From Carettochelys insculpta (Eukaryota > Chordata > Testudines > Carettochelyidae): 64,000 nt of DNA. Below, piece after piece: positions 34,625-45,411 of the stretch. The first letter of the stretch is position 1, and each line of letters opens with the position of its first letter. The DNA lies in NCBI RefSeq assembly GCF_033958435.1, contig NC_134138.1, forward strand, positions 270,235,798-270,299,797. Direction: 5' to 3'. The translations under genes were made by a program, and so were the position numbers. The notes under the pieces are model-generated. The model saw nothing but the letters and a program-made list of their open reading frames with translations, was not told where the DNA came from and made no database searches.

Positions 34625-37600
34625 TGATAGTATGGAAGAGCTTCCTGCCTAAAACGTGCAGTATTATCCTGGGATTAGACTTCTTAAGATACATGAAAAA
34701 AATACCAGCTACCTGGGCAAAGAAAGAGATTGATTAAAAAGGATAAAGTTAGTATTATTTATTGCAAATGCACATTGTGGAGGAGGTAACTGGAATAATT
34801 AAGAACAGTACACACAGCCTGTGTTTTACATGTACATGCAGTAAGTTAAATATAACTCTCAATCACATAAGCTTGCTAGAAGCCACCCCTTATGTTCATT
34901 ATTCTTTCCAACTGGTATTAAGATAGTATCACTTCCTATCACTCCCTCTGCTGATGTCCTGAAGTCACTGTCTGGGCTAAAATGGCATGAAGGATGTCTA
35001 CTTAACACAAGGCACCTTCTGTATGTAGCATGGAAGTTCTTGCTCCCTCGGGTGGCAACTGTCTCTTTCTTTAGTACTGCCCACCCTCCTTGGCCAGATC
35101 AGTCCTAGGACTTTCCCTTGTAGAGGTAGTCAAAGTAAAATAAAGGGTAATTTACAAAACAGCGTCCATATGACAGGGAGAGGGGGATGCTTCCCTCACA
35201 CTGTGTCCATACCAAATACCCTCTTGTTTCCCAGTGTATGTTTTATTTACCCCATCACAGCTAATAGAAGAGAAAAACAATGGTTAGTGTTAAAAATGAA
35301 CAGAAAAATAAGCACACAATTGTTTTATAACATTTTCTTAAAGCCACCTTCTACAATGGGACATCTGCACTTAAGCAAGCTATCATCTCCTGTCAAACCA
35401 TCTATGATTCAAAAAAGGAAAGGTGGCAAACTTTCTGCATTTACATGACAGCCTATGCAAATAAAACATTTTTTCCCAAAAGTAGAACAAACTAGACAAT
35501 ACGACAAGCTGCCAAATAATTCAGACGCACCTAGTATCAAACAGATCTCTAGCAAATCTAGACTACCCCTCTGTATATCTGAGATGTGATCTAACTACAA
35601 CTGGACATTGCCTAACGAATCAGCCCAATAAACAATCAAGATAGAAATAGGTAAATTGAAAACTACTGGATACTCTGATCTTTAATATGATTGCGATTAT
35701 TACATTAATATTAAATAGGTGGAAACTGGTTTCCAATATCAAATACTAAACTCCCACACAATTCCCACTTAAAATAATGGATTTGTCAATATAAATTACT
35801 GTATAATTACAAAGCACATTTCATCATATATATCTTTCAAAGCTCAGCACTTTAAAAATACATTACCTCTTGCCCATAAAATAGACCTCAAAGTTCCTCT
35901 GAAAAAATCTGGACTACTAAGTTAAACCCTAAAGCAGCAGGGACTTGCTTAATATCAGTTTGCTATTGAATGCTAGAGCTGTATTTCTAATTCTGAAATT
36001 AATACTAATAAACAACCAACCCTAACTAAATGAACTTCCAGAATAAAGAAAATAAAATTCAATAAAAAATTAAATGAGCATATTCACAGGCTGGTTTCTA
36101 GGAGGTAGATTCTTATTTGCATTTTATCCATGCCTCGAAATCTACCAAATCCAACAGTGGAGTATACAAGAAGCAGCTGGAGCTGCCCAGAAACTCTAGA
36201 GGGGAACTTTGCATTTGCTATTTACTTTGACTAATTCCCTCATATATATCCCTGAAACCACACTGCTGTAATAGGATATGACAAGGCTCTCAAACTCCTA
36301 GCTTGGAGGCCATGCCTGGCCTGAGTATTTCCCCAATCCAGTTTGCAAAGCAGTTTGAAAAATGTGTTTAATCAGGTCCACACAGCTCCCCCCAGGAGTC
36401 AGTAAGGGGCGGAGAGACTCACCCGCTTACATGGCTCCCAGCAGCACCCAGGCCTCCAGTGCCCAAATGGACCCAGCCACAGAGGGCACTTGGTCAGGGA
36501 AGCCACCATGCTGGCCTCCTCTGCCACAATGTGAGCTACGCTGGCCAGGAAACCACCCGAGATGACATGCTTCTGCAGCCAGAGACACCTAGGTGGTGAG
36601 TTTTGCTTTTGGTTATCCCTGTGAGGATGCAAATATTAGCAGGGTGCGGGAATCCCAGCATAAGGACAGGATGAGGACTCCGTTTCATATGTTTTACAGG
36701 ATCCTGGTCTGTCAGAAAACACTATCAACTTGCATGTACTGTACTGCTAACCCCTAGAGTTCAAATCTCATGAATTAGCTCTTCAACTTCCCAATAAAGA
36801 GAATGGATTCTTGAAATAATCACAGATAAAAATACTTGTGGGGATCTTTATTTTGCACCTGGTGTTTGAGGTTTTTGTCTGAACTCAGAGCATTTTTGCT
36901 ACCTTTTCTGCACAGACTACGAGACAAAAATCTTCCTAAAAAGAAAAGTTGTCTGGGATTATCTTCTAATAACATGCACCAACAATCAAGAATAATCTGC
37001 TAAACCAGTGGTCACTGTTGATTGGGGTGCATGATGTATCAGATAGCAAAGTTCTCAAATCTGGTTTAATTCTAACAACATGACTGGGGCTTCCCAGGGA
37101 AAAAAAGAAAGTTGAATTATCAGGCCTCTGATCAAATGAGGGTTGGCATCATGGACATCTACTCAGTTCCATAAAATGAGTTAATAGTTTCACAGCTGAC
37201 ATCTGTGAATGGGAGGGCTCTGTACATGGTTCCCCTAGGCCATCATGCCACACCAGCAGCAGTGCAGAGCTAACAGCTGGAAGTCACTTTAGGTCCGCTG
37301 CACTGGTGATGGTGGCAGTGGGGATCCCCAGTGCATTTTAAATCACCTAGGGGCATCAGGCAGGACTGGGGGACTCACAGTGGAGGGATGCTTGGAGACC
37401 TTTCCTCCTGTCCTGGAGCCCTAACAGAGGGCAGTGCCTGTTGGCCCAGTAGGAGGATTTGAGGACTGGCTGTTCCAAAAAGCCCCTTAATTGAAAAGAT
37501 GGGACAGAAAGAAAATGGAACATCTCAAAAGGCAGTTCATACAAGACAAAGAAGATTTGACATAACCTCAAAGGTAGAACTGAATGGCCAGCACGTTAAG

Positions 37601-38277
37601 CTTAACATTTGTCGAAAGCTGCAAGTGTGAGCATGGGATCATAATGAAACTCTTAAATCTTTAAATGGATCACAGATTATAAAATAAGAAATCAAAGCGT
37701 CACTTCCCAGCACACTATACAGGCCACCATGATCATAGCACTTTGTCTCACATCTATCTGGCTGCAGCTTCCAACAGAACATGAAATGTCAAATTCTGCT
37801 ATGCAGAGTAAGTCTGAATTACAGAACAATCATTGTCAGTTTGAATTTGTCTTATTAATATGTCATAACACCTACCAGAAATATTTATTATTCAACATTT
37901 GTATGTAGCACTGTGGCCGCGTCTACACGTGCCGGCTACTTCGAAGTAGCGGTGCCAACTTCGAAATAGTGCCTGGCACAGCTACACATGTTGGGCGCTA
38001 TTTTGAAGTTGACATCGACGTTAGGCGGCGAGACGTCGAAGTCGCTAACCCCATGAGGGGATGGGAATAGCGCCCTACTTCGACGTTCAACGTCGAAGTA
38101 GGGAACGTGTAGTCGTTGCGCGTCCTGCAACATCGAAATAGCGGGGTCCTCCATGGTGGCCATCAGCTGAGGGGTTGAGAGATGCTCTGCCCAGCCCCTG
38201 AGCTCGATGGTCGCCGCATGCAGCGGCCCCTTAAAGCTCCCTGCCCCCTGCCTTCCTGTGCAGGAAGCTGAGAGAGC

Positions 38278-39210
38278 GTGCAGGCGGCAGCACAGCCATG
38301 CAGCCAGCCTGCACGCTCCTCCGCGCCCACACCCCCCCACCCGCCGCGATGGCCGCCCCCCAGCCCCTCAAGCGCCCCCAGGGGACTCCCCCCCAAGGGG
38401 AGCCAGGGTTCCCAGCCCAGCAGCCAGGCGGGGAAGCGGCAGCGGGGCCCCTCCTCGACGGAGACCGAGCTTCGGGACCTGCTGGGGCTCTGGAGCGAGG
38501 AGGTGGTGCTCCAGGTAATGGGGAGCAAGAGGCAGAACGTGGATGCGTTCGCTCGGCTGGCCGAGGGCCTGGCCGCCCGGGGTCACCCTGCCCGCACTTC
38601 GGATCGTGTCCAGAGTAAAGTGAAGGAGCTGCGGCAGGGTTACGCCCAGGCCCAGGATGCGGCCGGACGATCTGGGGCCGCCCCCATCACTTGACCCTTT
38701 TACAGGGAGCTCAGGGACATCCTGGGCCCCCAGCACACCACCACCCCTCCGGCCACGCTTGATACCTCGGCCGACGAGCCCCAGCAGGCCCCGGAGGCGG
38801 AGTCCGCCCCAGAGGCAAGCCCCGCACCCCGGAGGCCCCCCCAGGAGCCCAACCCCGGCGCACCAGAGGAGGAGGAGTCCTCCTCCAGCGACGCTGGCCT
38901 GCGGATCGCCATCCCCTCCCGGAGCTCCAGTAGGGCGTCCGCCCACCGGGTGTCCCCCGACCGTGGGAGTGGGCCATCAGGTATGTACCCCCCCGGTGCA
39001 CACCCCCGGGGTTGAGGAGCGGGGGTAATAGATATGACCAGGGCCCTCCACATGCCCAGATGACCATGGCCCCAAGGACAGCAGTGGCATGTCCCTCAGA
39101 AGAGTGCACCAGCCCCTGCCCCCCAGCACGACAGTGCCATGCCCCATCCCCGGGGCTGGGGGAGCGGAACCTCTAGGGTCCCCCGGGGGAGGGGGTGGGA
39201 CACCCATCAT

Positions 39211-39242
<32 letters not shown>

Positions 39243-39872
39243 GCATCTCCCGGGGACGGGGATGGGGAACCAGCAGCAGAGGGGTGGGGGGACAAGGGCC
39301 ATGGCTCGGGGCCCACACTAACGGCTGTCTCCACTCTTCTTCCTCCCCTCCTGTGTTTCACAGCTGCACCATCGGAAGGACCGGAGAGCGCCAGCGAGCT
39401 GTCAGTGGTCCTGGACAGCCCACCGGGGCCATCACTCCAGGCCAGCCCCTCGGCGGAGGACCAACCAGCCCCATGGCGGGGACGGCGGCGGACCCAGCAC
39501 CACCACCCGACGGCGACGGACCCCCAGCTGCTGGCCATCCATCACCGGCAGCTGGAGGTCGCCGAGCAGCGGCTGCAGGTGGAGGAGCGCTGCCTCCAGC
39601 TGGAGGAGTGGGAGCTGGCCTGGCGCCAGGAGACATGGGGTGCCTTCATACGGACATTCGACCATATCGCTGACTACTTGGACCCCCATGCCGCGCTGGC
39701 TGCTGCTGCACCCGCTGTGCCTGCTCCACCCGCTGCGCCTGCTCCACCCGCTGCGCCGGCCGCCATCGCACTGCCACCCGCCACCGAGGGCCCTTCCGCC
39801 GAGGGGGACCTGGGGCCAGCTGACACCTGCCGGCCATATCTACTGGTCCGCCCGGCCCCCAGCCAGGGCTGA
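38278..39872 (+). pseudogene. Harbinger Myb/SANT-like DNA-binding protein, two exons, one nonsense codon
   Basis: Predicted exon 1 38278-38980 and exon 2 39364-39872, about 403 codons in all. The intron 38981-39363 has CAG|GTATGT and TTTCACAG|CT sites; exon 1 ends in phase 1 and exon 2 resumes in that phase. Residues 61-150 are a Myb/SANT-like domain: TETELRDLLGLWSEEVVLQV, NVDAFARLAEGLAARG, VQSKVKELRQGYAQAQDAAG. Codon 139 (38692-38694) is TGA. Beyond it the same frame continues PFYRELRDILG, the rest of the domain, then an acidic EEEESSSSD stretch. Exon 2 has a Glu/Gln-rich coiled-coil-like region (LLAIHHRQLEVAEQRLQVEE) and an Ala/Pro tail. In the family this protein binds element ends and helps bring the transposase to them. 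The start ATG is the first in frame after a Pro-rich leader and is uncertain. Unless read through or spliced around, the TGA truncates the protein inside its DNA-binding domain. Confidence 0.82.
39206..39245 (+). repeat. (ATC)n(AGC)n microsatellite inside the Myb intron
   Basis: CATCATCATCATCATC followed by seven or eight AGC units. It lies in the predicted intron 38981-39363 and translates to His/Gln or Ser/Ala runs in different frames, which accounts for spurious low-complexity frames here. Confidence 0.85.
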
Positions 39873-40187
39873 GGCCGAGGCGTGGGTCGCGGCCGCCCAC
39901 CCCCAGCGCTGGACATTAGGGGGTGTGGGGCCCAGGACGTGGCCCCCCCCTCCCTTTGTATATATTCCCCCCAGTTTAATGTTCTTTTGTAAATAGTTTT
40001 TATATTAGACCCCTGTTATGCTGATCCTTGCCCCCCCCATGTATATAGTTCTCCCCTTCCATGTCTTCCCCTTTCATCTTATTTATAATACATATATATA
40101 ATTTTGATTTTGCCTGTAAATGGTTAGTCTTGATAACAATAATAAGAGAGTTCTACAGATATTTAATTTGACGAACAAATGTCTGCT

Positions 40188-40193
40188 TTTATT
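40188..40193 (-). terminator. Poly(A) signal of the Harbinger transposase
   Basis: AATAAA on the minus strand (TTTATT on +), about 107 bp downstream of the transposase stop codon and before the convergent Myb gene is reached. Confidence 0.5.
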
Positions 40194-40299
40194 TACAAGA
40201 AAAATGGGGGGGGGTGCTCTTGGGTGCTCTGTGGTGTGGGCATAGGGGCAGGGAGTGTTGTGGAGGATGGGGGGGGTGCAGTGGGGGGCCTGCCAGCCT

Positions 40300-41646
40300 T
40301 CACCCCGCGGCCTTGTTGAACTGGGCCCGCAGGGCCTCCCGGACCCGGGTCCCTTCGGGGTCCACCTGGCGACTGGGGGCAGCGGGTGGCTGCACATCGG
40401 CCCTGCCGGCCTCCACATCCCAGCCCTGAAAGAAGGCCTCCCCCTTGCTCTCCACTAGGTTGTGGAGGGTGCTGCACGTGCCCACAATCTGGGGGATGTT
40501 GGTGGGGCCTGCATCAAGGCGGGCAAGGAGACACCTCCAGCGCCCTTTGAGGCGCCCAAATGTGCGCTCTACCACCTGCCGCGCGTGGTTCAGGCGCAGG
40601 TTGAAGAGCTCCTGGCTGGCTGACAGATGGCCCGTGTAAGGGTGTATGAACCAGGGCCGAAGGAGGTATACCGCATCTGCGATGACGCAGAGGGGCATGG
40701 TGGTGTCCCCCACAGGGATCTCCCGCTGGGGGATGTAGGTCCCCGCCTCCAGCCGGCGGCACAGGCCCGAGTTCCGGAATACCTGGGCGTCGTGTGTGCT
40801 GCCAGGCCAGCCCACATAAATGTCCAAGAAATGGCCCCGGCTGTCCACCAAGGCCTGGAGGACCACAGAATGGTAGTCCTTCCTGTTTAAGTAGCGTCCT
40901 CCAGTATGCTCTGGGGTGCACATGGGGATGTGGGTCCCATCCAGAACCCCGAAGCAATTGGGGAAGCCAAGGGTGGCAAAGCCCGCGATGGCGGCATCCG
41001 GGTCCCCAAGCCTCACGAGCCTGTGGAGGAGCAGGGCGTTGATGGCGCGGACGACCTGCAGGGGAAGCACATGGGAGAGCACCAATGAGGGGTGTGCAGG
41101 GTGTGTGTGGCCCTCCCCTGCCAGGGCCCCCCTCCCCTCCCTCATGGGTCCTCTTACCTCCCTGAGGACAGCCCTGACGGTGGCCTTGCCCACGCCAAAC
41201 TGCTGGCCCACGGATCGGTAGCTGTCTGGAGTGGCCAGCTTCCAGACAGCGATGCTGACCCGTTTCTCGACGCTGAGGGCACGCCACATGAAAGTGTCCT
41301 GGTGCCTCAGTGCGGGGGTGAGCCACTGGCATAGCTCCAGAAATGTCTGCCAGTTCATGCGAAAGTTCTGGAGCCAGCGGTCGTTGTCCCACTCTCCGAG
41401 CACCAGCCGCTCCCACCAGTCGGTGCTGGTGGGGTAGCTCCACAGCCGGTGGCATATGAGGCTGGGGGGGGGGGCGGGGGGTGCTGCAGGGTTGTGGGTT
41501 GCATCCTCTTCCCCTGCGGGCAGCTCCTCCTCTGTGGCAAGGATGTGCTCAGCTGCCTCCTGCATGGCATGGAGCAGGGCGAGCACTGCTCCTACAGGGG
41601 CGGCTGGGTGGACCTCTGGCTGCTGCTGCTGCTGCTGGGGGTCCAT
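40300..41646 (-). CDS. Harbinger (HARBI1-like) DDE transposase
   Basis: 448 codons read continuously from ATG at 41646 (followed by a CAG run) to TGA at 40300-40302. Domains: Gln- and Glu-rich N-terminus (1-60); helix-turn-helix region about 120-163 (SVEKRVSIAVWKLATPD, SVGQQFGVGKATVRAVLREV); DDE_Tnp_4 nuclease from about 230. Visible catalytic set: D236 in FGVLDGTHIP, D324 in CVIADAVYLLRPW, E360 in ARQVVERTFGRLKGRW; D286 in GSTHDAQVF is also conserved. Residues 164-197 have no family counterpart and correspond exactly to a GTAAGAG...CCCTGCAG intron. Spliced, the protein is 414 residues and reads LREVVRAINALLL. A minus-strand AATAAA lies at 40188-40193, about 107 bp past the stop. No disabling mutation is visible. 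It converges on the element's Myb gene, whose product is the expected partner. Confidence 0.93.
   Translation of the reverse strand: MDPQQQQQQPEVHPAAPVGAVLALLHAMQEAAEHILATEEELPAGEEDATHNPAAPPAPPPSLICHRLWSYPTSTDWWERLVLGEWDNDRWLQNFRMNWQTFLELCQWLTPALRHQDTFMWRALSVEKRVSIAVWKLATPDSYRSVGQQFGVGKATVRAVLREVRGPMREGRGALAGEGHTHPAHPSLVLSHVLPLQVVRAINALLLHRLVRLGDPDAAIAGFATLGFPNCFGVLDGTHIPMCTPEHTGGRYLNRKDYHSVVLQALVDSRGHFLDIYVGWPGSTHDAQVFRNSGLCRRLEAGTYIPQREIPVGDTTMPLCVIADAVYLLRPWFIHPYTGHLSASQELFNLRLNHARQVVERTFGRLKGRWRCLLARLDAGPTNIPQIVGTCSTLHNLVESKGEAFFQGWDVEAGRADVQPPAAPSRQVDPEGTRVREALRAQFNKAAG
41056..41157 (-). other. 102-bp in-frame intron of the Harbinger transposase
   Basis: Donor GAG|GTAAGAG (41157) and acceptor CCCCTGCAG|GTC (41056). 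It is phase 0 and 34 codons long with no stop, so the unspliced transcript is also open. The encoded segment (VRGPMREGRGALAGEGH..., residues 164-197) is low complexity and interrupts a family-conserved junction. The old element at 7647-12120 has AG|GTAGAAAG at the equivalent point (8493). Confidence 0.85.
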
Positions 41647-43472
41647 GACTGCGTCGCTCGAGGTGTGCGTGCCTATGGCTCTGCAGACCAGGTGCTGTGC
41701 AGGCTGCGTGTGTCTGGGAAGGGCCCTTTAACGGAGAGGCTAGCTGTTGCCCTGGAAGCGCTAGTCCGCCCTGTGACCCTGTCTGCAGCTGCTCCTGGCA
41801 CCCTTATTTCGATGTGTGCTACTTTGGCATGTAGACGTTCCCTCGCAGCGCCTATTTCGATGTGGTGCTGCCCAATGTCGATGTTGAATGTCGACGTTGC
41901 CAGCCCTGGAGGACGTGTAGACGTTATTCATCGAAATAGCCTATTTTGATGTCGCTACATCGAAATAAGCTATTTCGATGTAGCGTGCACGTGTAGACGT
42001 AGCCTGTGTGTGCATGACAGTTTTCACAGATTTTTAAAATATATAGTTCCTGGCCAAGGGAGCTAGCAATATACTTCCTGAACGAAAGTGTTCCTACAAT
42101 AAGGCTTTGAGTCTTCCATGCTAATCAGTACATAGATCGTTAACACCTTTTAAATATTTTTAAAATGACATTTGAGAAACTGTGGGAAAAGGTGAGCTTG
42201 AAGTACAAAGTGACAGAGAAGAATGGTAACACAACATACGTATACCAACCACACCACAAAGTTTTTCCACTTTCAAAACATTATCTATATTGCTTAAATA
42301 AGATTTAAAGATGCTACGTAAGGACAAAGAGTTCAACTTTAGTTGGACAAAGTCTGTCCTAATAGGTAGTCACACTGAAATTTTCCATGGGTTGCACCAT
42401 GTCAGATGACCAACTTTTTGTTGGTCAGCATTTGGCTATTAGTGCCATCCCACATAGTAATGTCACTATTTGTAATTATGATGGAAAGACATATAAATAC
42501 CAAGGCCCTGATCTTCTCTGTATCCACTCAGCTTGTGATTCGTTAACATAACAGATCAATTTATTTAGGGTGATCATCATTTGACAAAGTAGATAAAAAC
42601 TTGGAAATTCAGTTGCTACAATCCGATTCTTCTGCTGTCAACAACCAAACCAACAGGCTCTTGGGTTCAGCAACTCTTAAGAAATGGACTATCTTCAAAC
42701 TTCATCACCATGCCCATTAACTGGCATACAGTTTTGTTTGCTCCATATAGCTTTTTGCTGTTTTCAAAGATATAAAAGCTACACTGTTACAATTCACACT
42801 CACATTGGCTTGTGCCTTCCAATTCCACTTTAAATATCAAAGAACAAGGTGTGTAACAACCCTACAACTCCAGTGGAAGGACTGCTCTTCCATTTCTGAT
42901 CTACGAGGGAACTAGCATTCACCACACCTAACAGTAACCATTAGTTGTCATGGGGAAAGCGTAGGAATGGAAGACTGGGAAAGAAGAGGTCCACAATATA
43001 GTAAAGAGACGAAAAGACAGAAAGCTTTAAAAGACAATATGCTTCTCAGATCTGGCTCTCATGGCACTCCAGCTCATCTCTGAGTGCATCAGGGATCTAC
43101 TGTACCATGTTCTGTTGGCTGAGCAACTGGAAAAGTACCTGTAGATGAAGTTCTGGTGGAGCAGCTTGAATTCCTATTAAGCTATAGGAGAGCCTGAACC
43201 CTGGCAGGTTATGGGCTGCACGGATGTTTCCCAGGACAGTGCTAAACGAAGCAGGGCAAGCCTGGCCTTCAAGGAGGCTTTTTCAGTTAAGGATCATATA
43301 ACTCTGACACTGGAAATTATCCTTAAAGACCTCTGCAATCAGCCTGTCCTGCCAATCTCATGTTTACTCTCTTTTTAATCATTGATTTTGACTGGGTCTC
43401 ACTGAAAAATGGAAGGCTCATTCACAACATACACTAACCATTCACATGTAAGCTGACCGCCACTGAATTCTA

Positions 43473-45411
43473 GGCTACGTCTACACTACAAGATAAATTC
43501 GAATTTAAGGCAGTTAGCTCGATATCACAATGTCATGGTCTTCACTGTAAATACCATTAGGGAGCACTAATATCGATATAATGTCGTTGGAATCGGCTGA
43601 GTATCGTGTCAAGTTCAAATTTAAAAGTTCAAATAAAGGTAAGCGTGGAAGCGCCACATCTTAAAATTGAATTTATGAGCCTCCCAGGTGTCCCGTATGT
43701 AATCCACAACATCTCTCAGTGCTCTGCTCTGGCTGCTGCTCTCCAGGTACACAGGAATTAGGTAACATGAAGACTGTGAATTTCAATTTGGGACCAGGAA
43801 GCCCATGGCTGTGGGGTCATGTTTGCATGAGAGGCTGAGAAACATCTTTCCTTCTTTGCTATTAGCACTGTGAGCATATATACCCATTACAAATGGCCCC
43901 AACATAGAGTTTGTGGTTCTGTCTCTACCTTTGCTTCATTTTTTTTCTGCGCTGCCTGGTGCCAGCTGTAGCCCCACTGCACTGCGTGGCAGCAAGGCTA
44001 TTGTGGGGGTCGTACTTGTATAAGAGCCTGAGAAACCTCCTCTCGGGTTTACATTTGTGTATGCATCCCTTCTCCAACAATGCTTCCTGCACTCAACCAC
44101 ATCACATGGCTAGATCCCAACCCAATAAAAATTCGGTGCGAACCATGCTGCCAGGCAACACCATGTCCTGGCTTGCGCATGGTTAGGGCTCCAAGGGTGG
44201 GAAAGATTTTTGGGGCTTCCAGCCATCCGGGAGGACTACTTCAACTGGCCCTGCACCAAAAATATTTTTGGGTTGTTGCTGCCACCCCTCCCTGTCTAAA
44301 ATTTTTGGGTCATTATTGCCACCGGGGGGGGGGATGTCTCCCCAGGCAGCTACGAATTGTGGGGGCTTGCAGCCACCTGGGGGGACTACCTCACCTGGCG
44401 CCCCACTGAACCCCACACCTACCCCCACAATGACCTAGGGGGCTAGCTGTTACCGGGGGGGGGGGGAGACTCCCCCAGGAACTACGAATTGTGGTGCCTG
44501 GCTGCCACCTGGGGAGAATGGTTTAAGTGACCCTTGAGCCACAGACCCTGCATCCCAGATCCAAGAAGGGTTTTCAGGGACCATGTCACCCGGCCATTCA
44601 ACCTCCCAAATACCAAACCACCCCACAATGGCAATGAAATTTGCCAATGGGGGGGTGGGGTGGGGCTTGCCAATGTCTGTGTAGGAAAGAAGGAAGCCAA
44701 AAATCTTTTTTTCCTAACCTTTTCTATCCTCTTTTTTCTAACTTTGGACCCTTTCAAGAGGAATGAGTGGGTGGAGGACCAGTTGAGAACACAGACTGCG
44801 CAGAGAAACTGTATAATGGACTGAGAATCCAAAAACCCTCCCATCAGCAACTCTCTTTTTTCAAAAGTCTTCTATCAACTCTTTCTTCATGCTTTCCATT
44901 GTCCCTGTATTATTTTCAGGGATCAGATGTAATCAATGGAGGAGGGGACAGTCCGTGGAAGGCCAGTTGAGATGACACACACATGCTGCTTTTTATAAAA
45001 ATCTTTCCTAATTCAGTTACAGCTACTGTTTTAAAAAGCAATTTAGTTATAGAAAAAAGATTTCTATGCATTTGGCTATCTTTGTTGATGCACTAGTTTT
45101 CCTTCCTTCCACCTGGAAAAATGGATGTCTGCTTACCACAGGAGGAGAATGAGGGCAATGCAATGTGGGAAGATTATGTCAAATAACAATGAAAATACCC
45201 AGAATGCTAGGGGTATGAGGGAATGGAGGTATAGGTTCCCACAATGCACTGCTGCAAAAGTCAATGTTTGCCAATTGAGTTTGGCAGCAGTAAGTCAACT
45301 ATGTGAGGAGCATGTGGGGAGGTGAGGACAGTAAAATTTGAATTAATAAAATCCAGTGTTACAAAATCAATATTAATACATTCAAATTTATCTCCTAGTG
45401 TAGACATAGCC
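43473..45411. mobile_element. Non-autonomous Harbinger-type element, 1.94 kb
   Basis: Starts GGCTACGTCTACACTACAAG and ends with the inverted complement of GGCTATGTCTACACTAGGAG; the TIR similarity continues through AGATAAATTCGAATTTA, about 36 bp. A perfect CTA duplication is at 43470-43472 and 45412-45414. The interior (43600-45300) matches neither Harbinger gene. It holds a degenerate GGCTTGCAGCCACCTGGGG repeat and two long G runs (about 44323-44333 and 44457-44467). No transposase remnant is recognisable. Confidence 0.88.
44205..44520 (+). repeat. Degenerate internal tandem repeat of the 1.94-kb element
   Basis: Blocks with GAATTGTGGGGGCTTGCAGC then CACCTGGGGGGACTACCTCA recur at about 130-bp spacing (for example 44353 and 44483), with further diverged copies at 44215 and 44300. 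They include poly-G stretches. Confidence 0.6.

Larger units (their letters stand above)
37915..42004. mobile_element. Near-complete PIF-Harbinger transposon (4090 bp)
   Basis: TIRs GGCCGCGTCTACACGTGCC (left) and complement GGCTACGTCTACACGTGCAC (right). A perfect TGT duplication flanks it at 37912-37914 and 42005-42007. It encodes a Myb/SANT protein on + and a DDE transposase on -, converging with a 427-bp spacer. Both subterminal regions (37915-38130 and 41800-42004) carry many TTCGAAGTAG / TTTCGATGT / TCGACGTT palindromic motifs plus internal copies of GTCTACACGT. Body composition is GC- and CpG-rich, in sharp contrast to the AT-rich intron around it. The TIRs differ at only two of the first 18 bases, so it is a relatively young copy. 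Confidence 0.95.

Noticed and set aside
36283..36345. CTCTCAAACTCCTAGCTTGG, reminiscent of an hAT terminus
   Set aside because: Too short and no second terminus or duplication found.
39206..39245. Poly-His/poly-Gln protein signal
   Set aside because: It is an (ATC)n(AGC)n microsatellite in the predicted Myb intron, not a protein feature.
38368..39318. Long minus-strand frames opposite the Myb gene (up to 192 codons)
   Set aside because: Gly/Pro/Leu-rich antisense shadows of a GC-rich coding region; no domain.
40514..41455. 313-codon alternative frame within the transposase
   Set aside because: Shadow frame of the transposase gene; Pro/His/Arg-rich with no conserved motif, whereas the main frame carries the DDE set.
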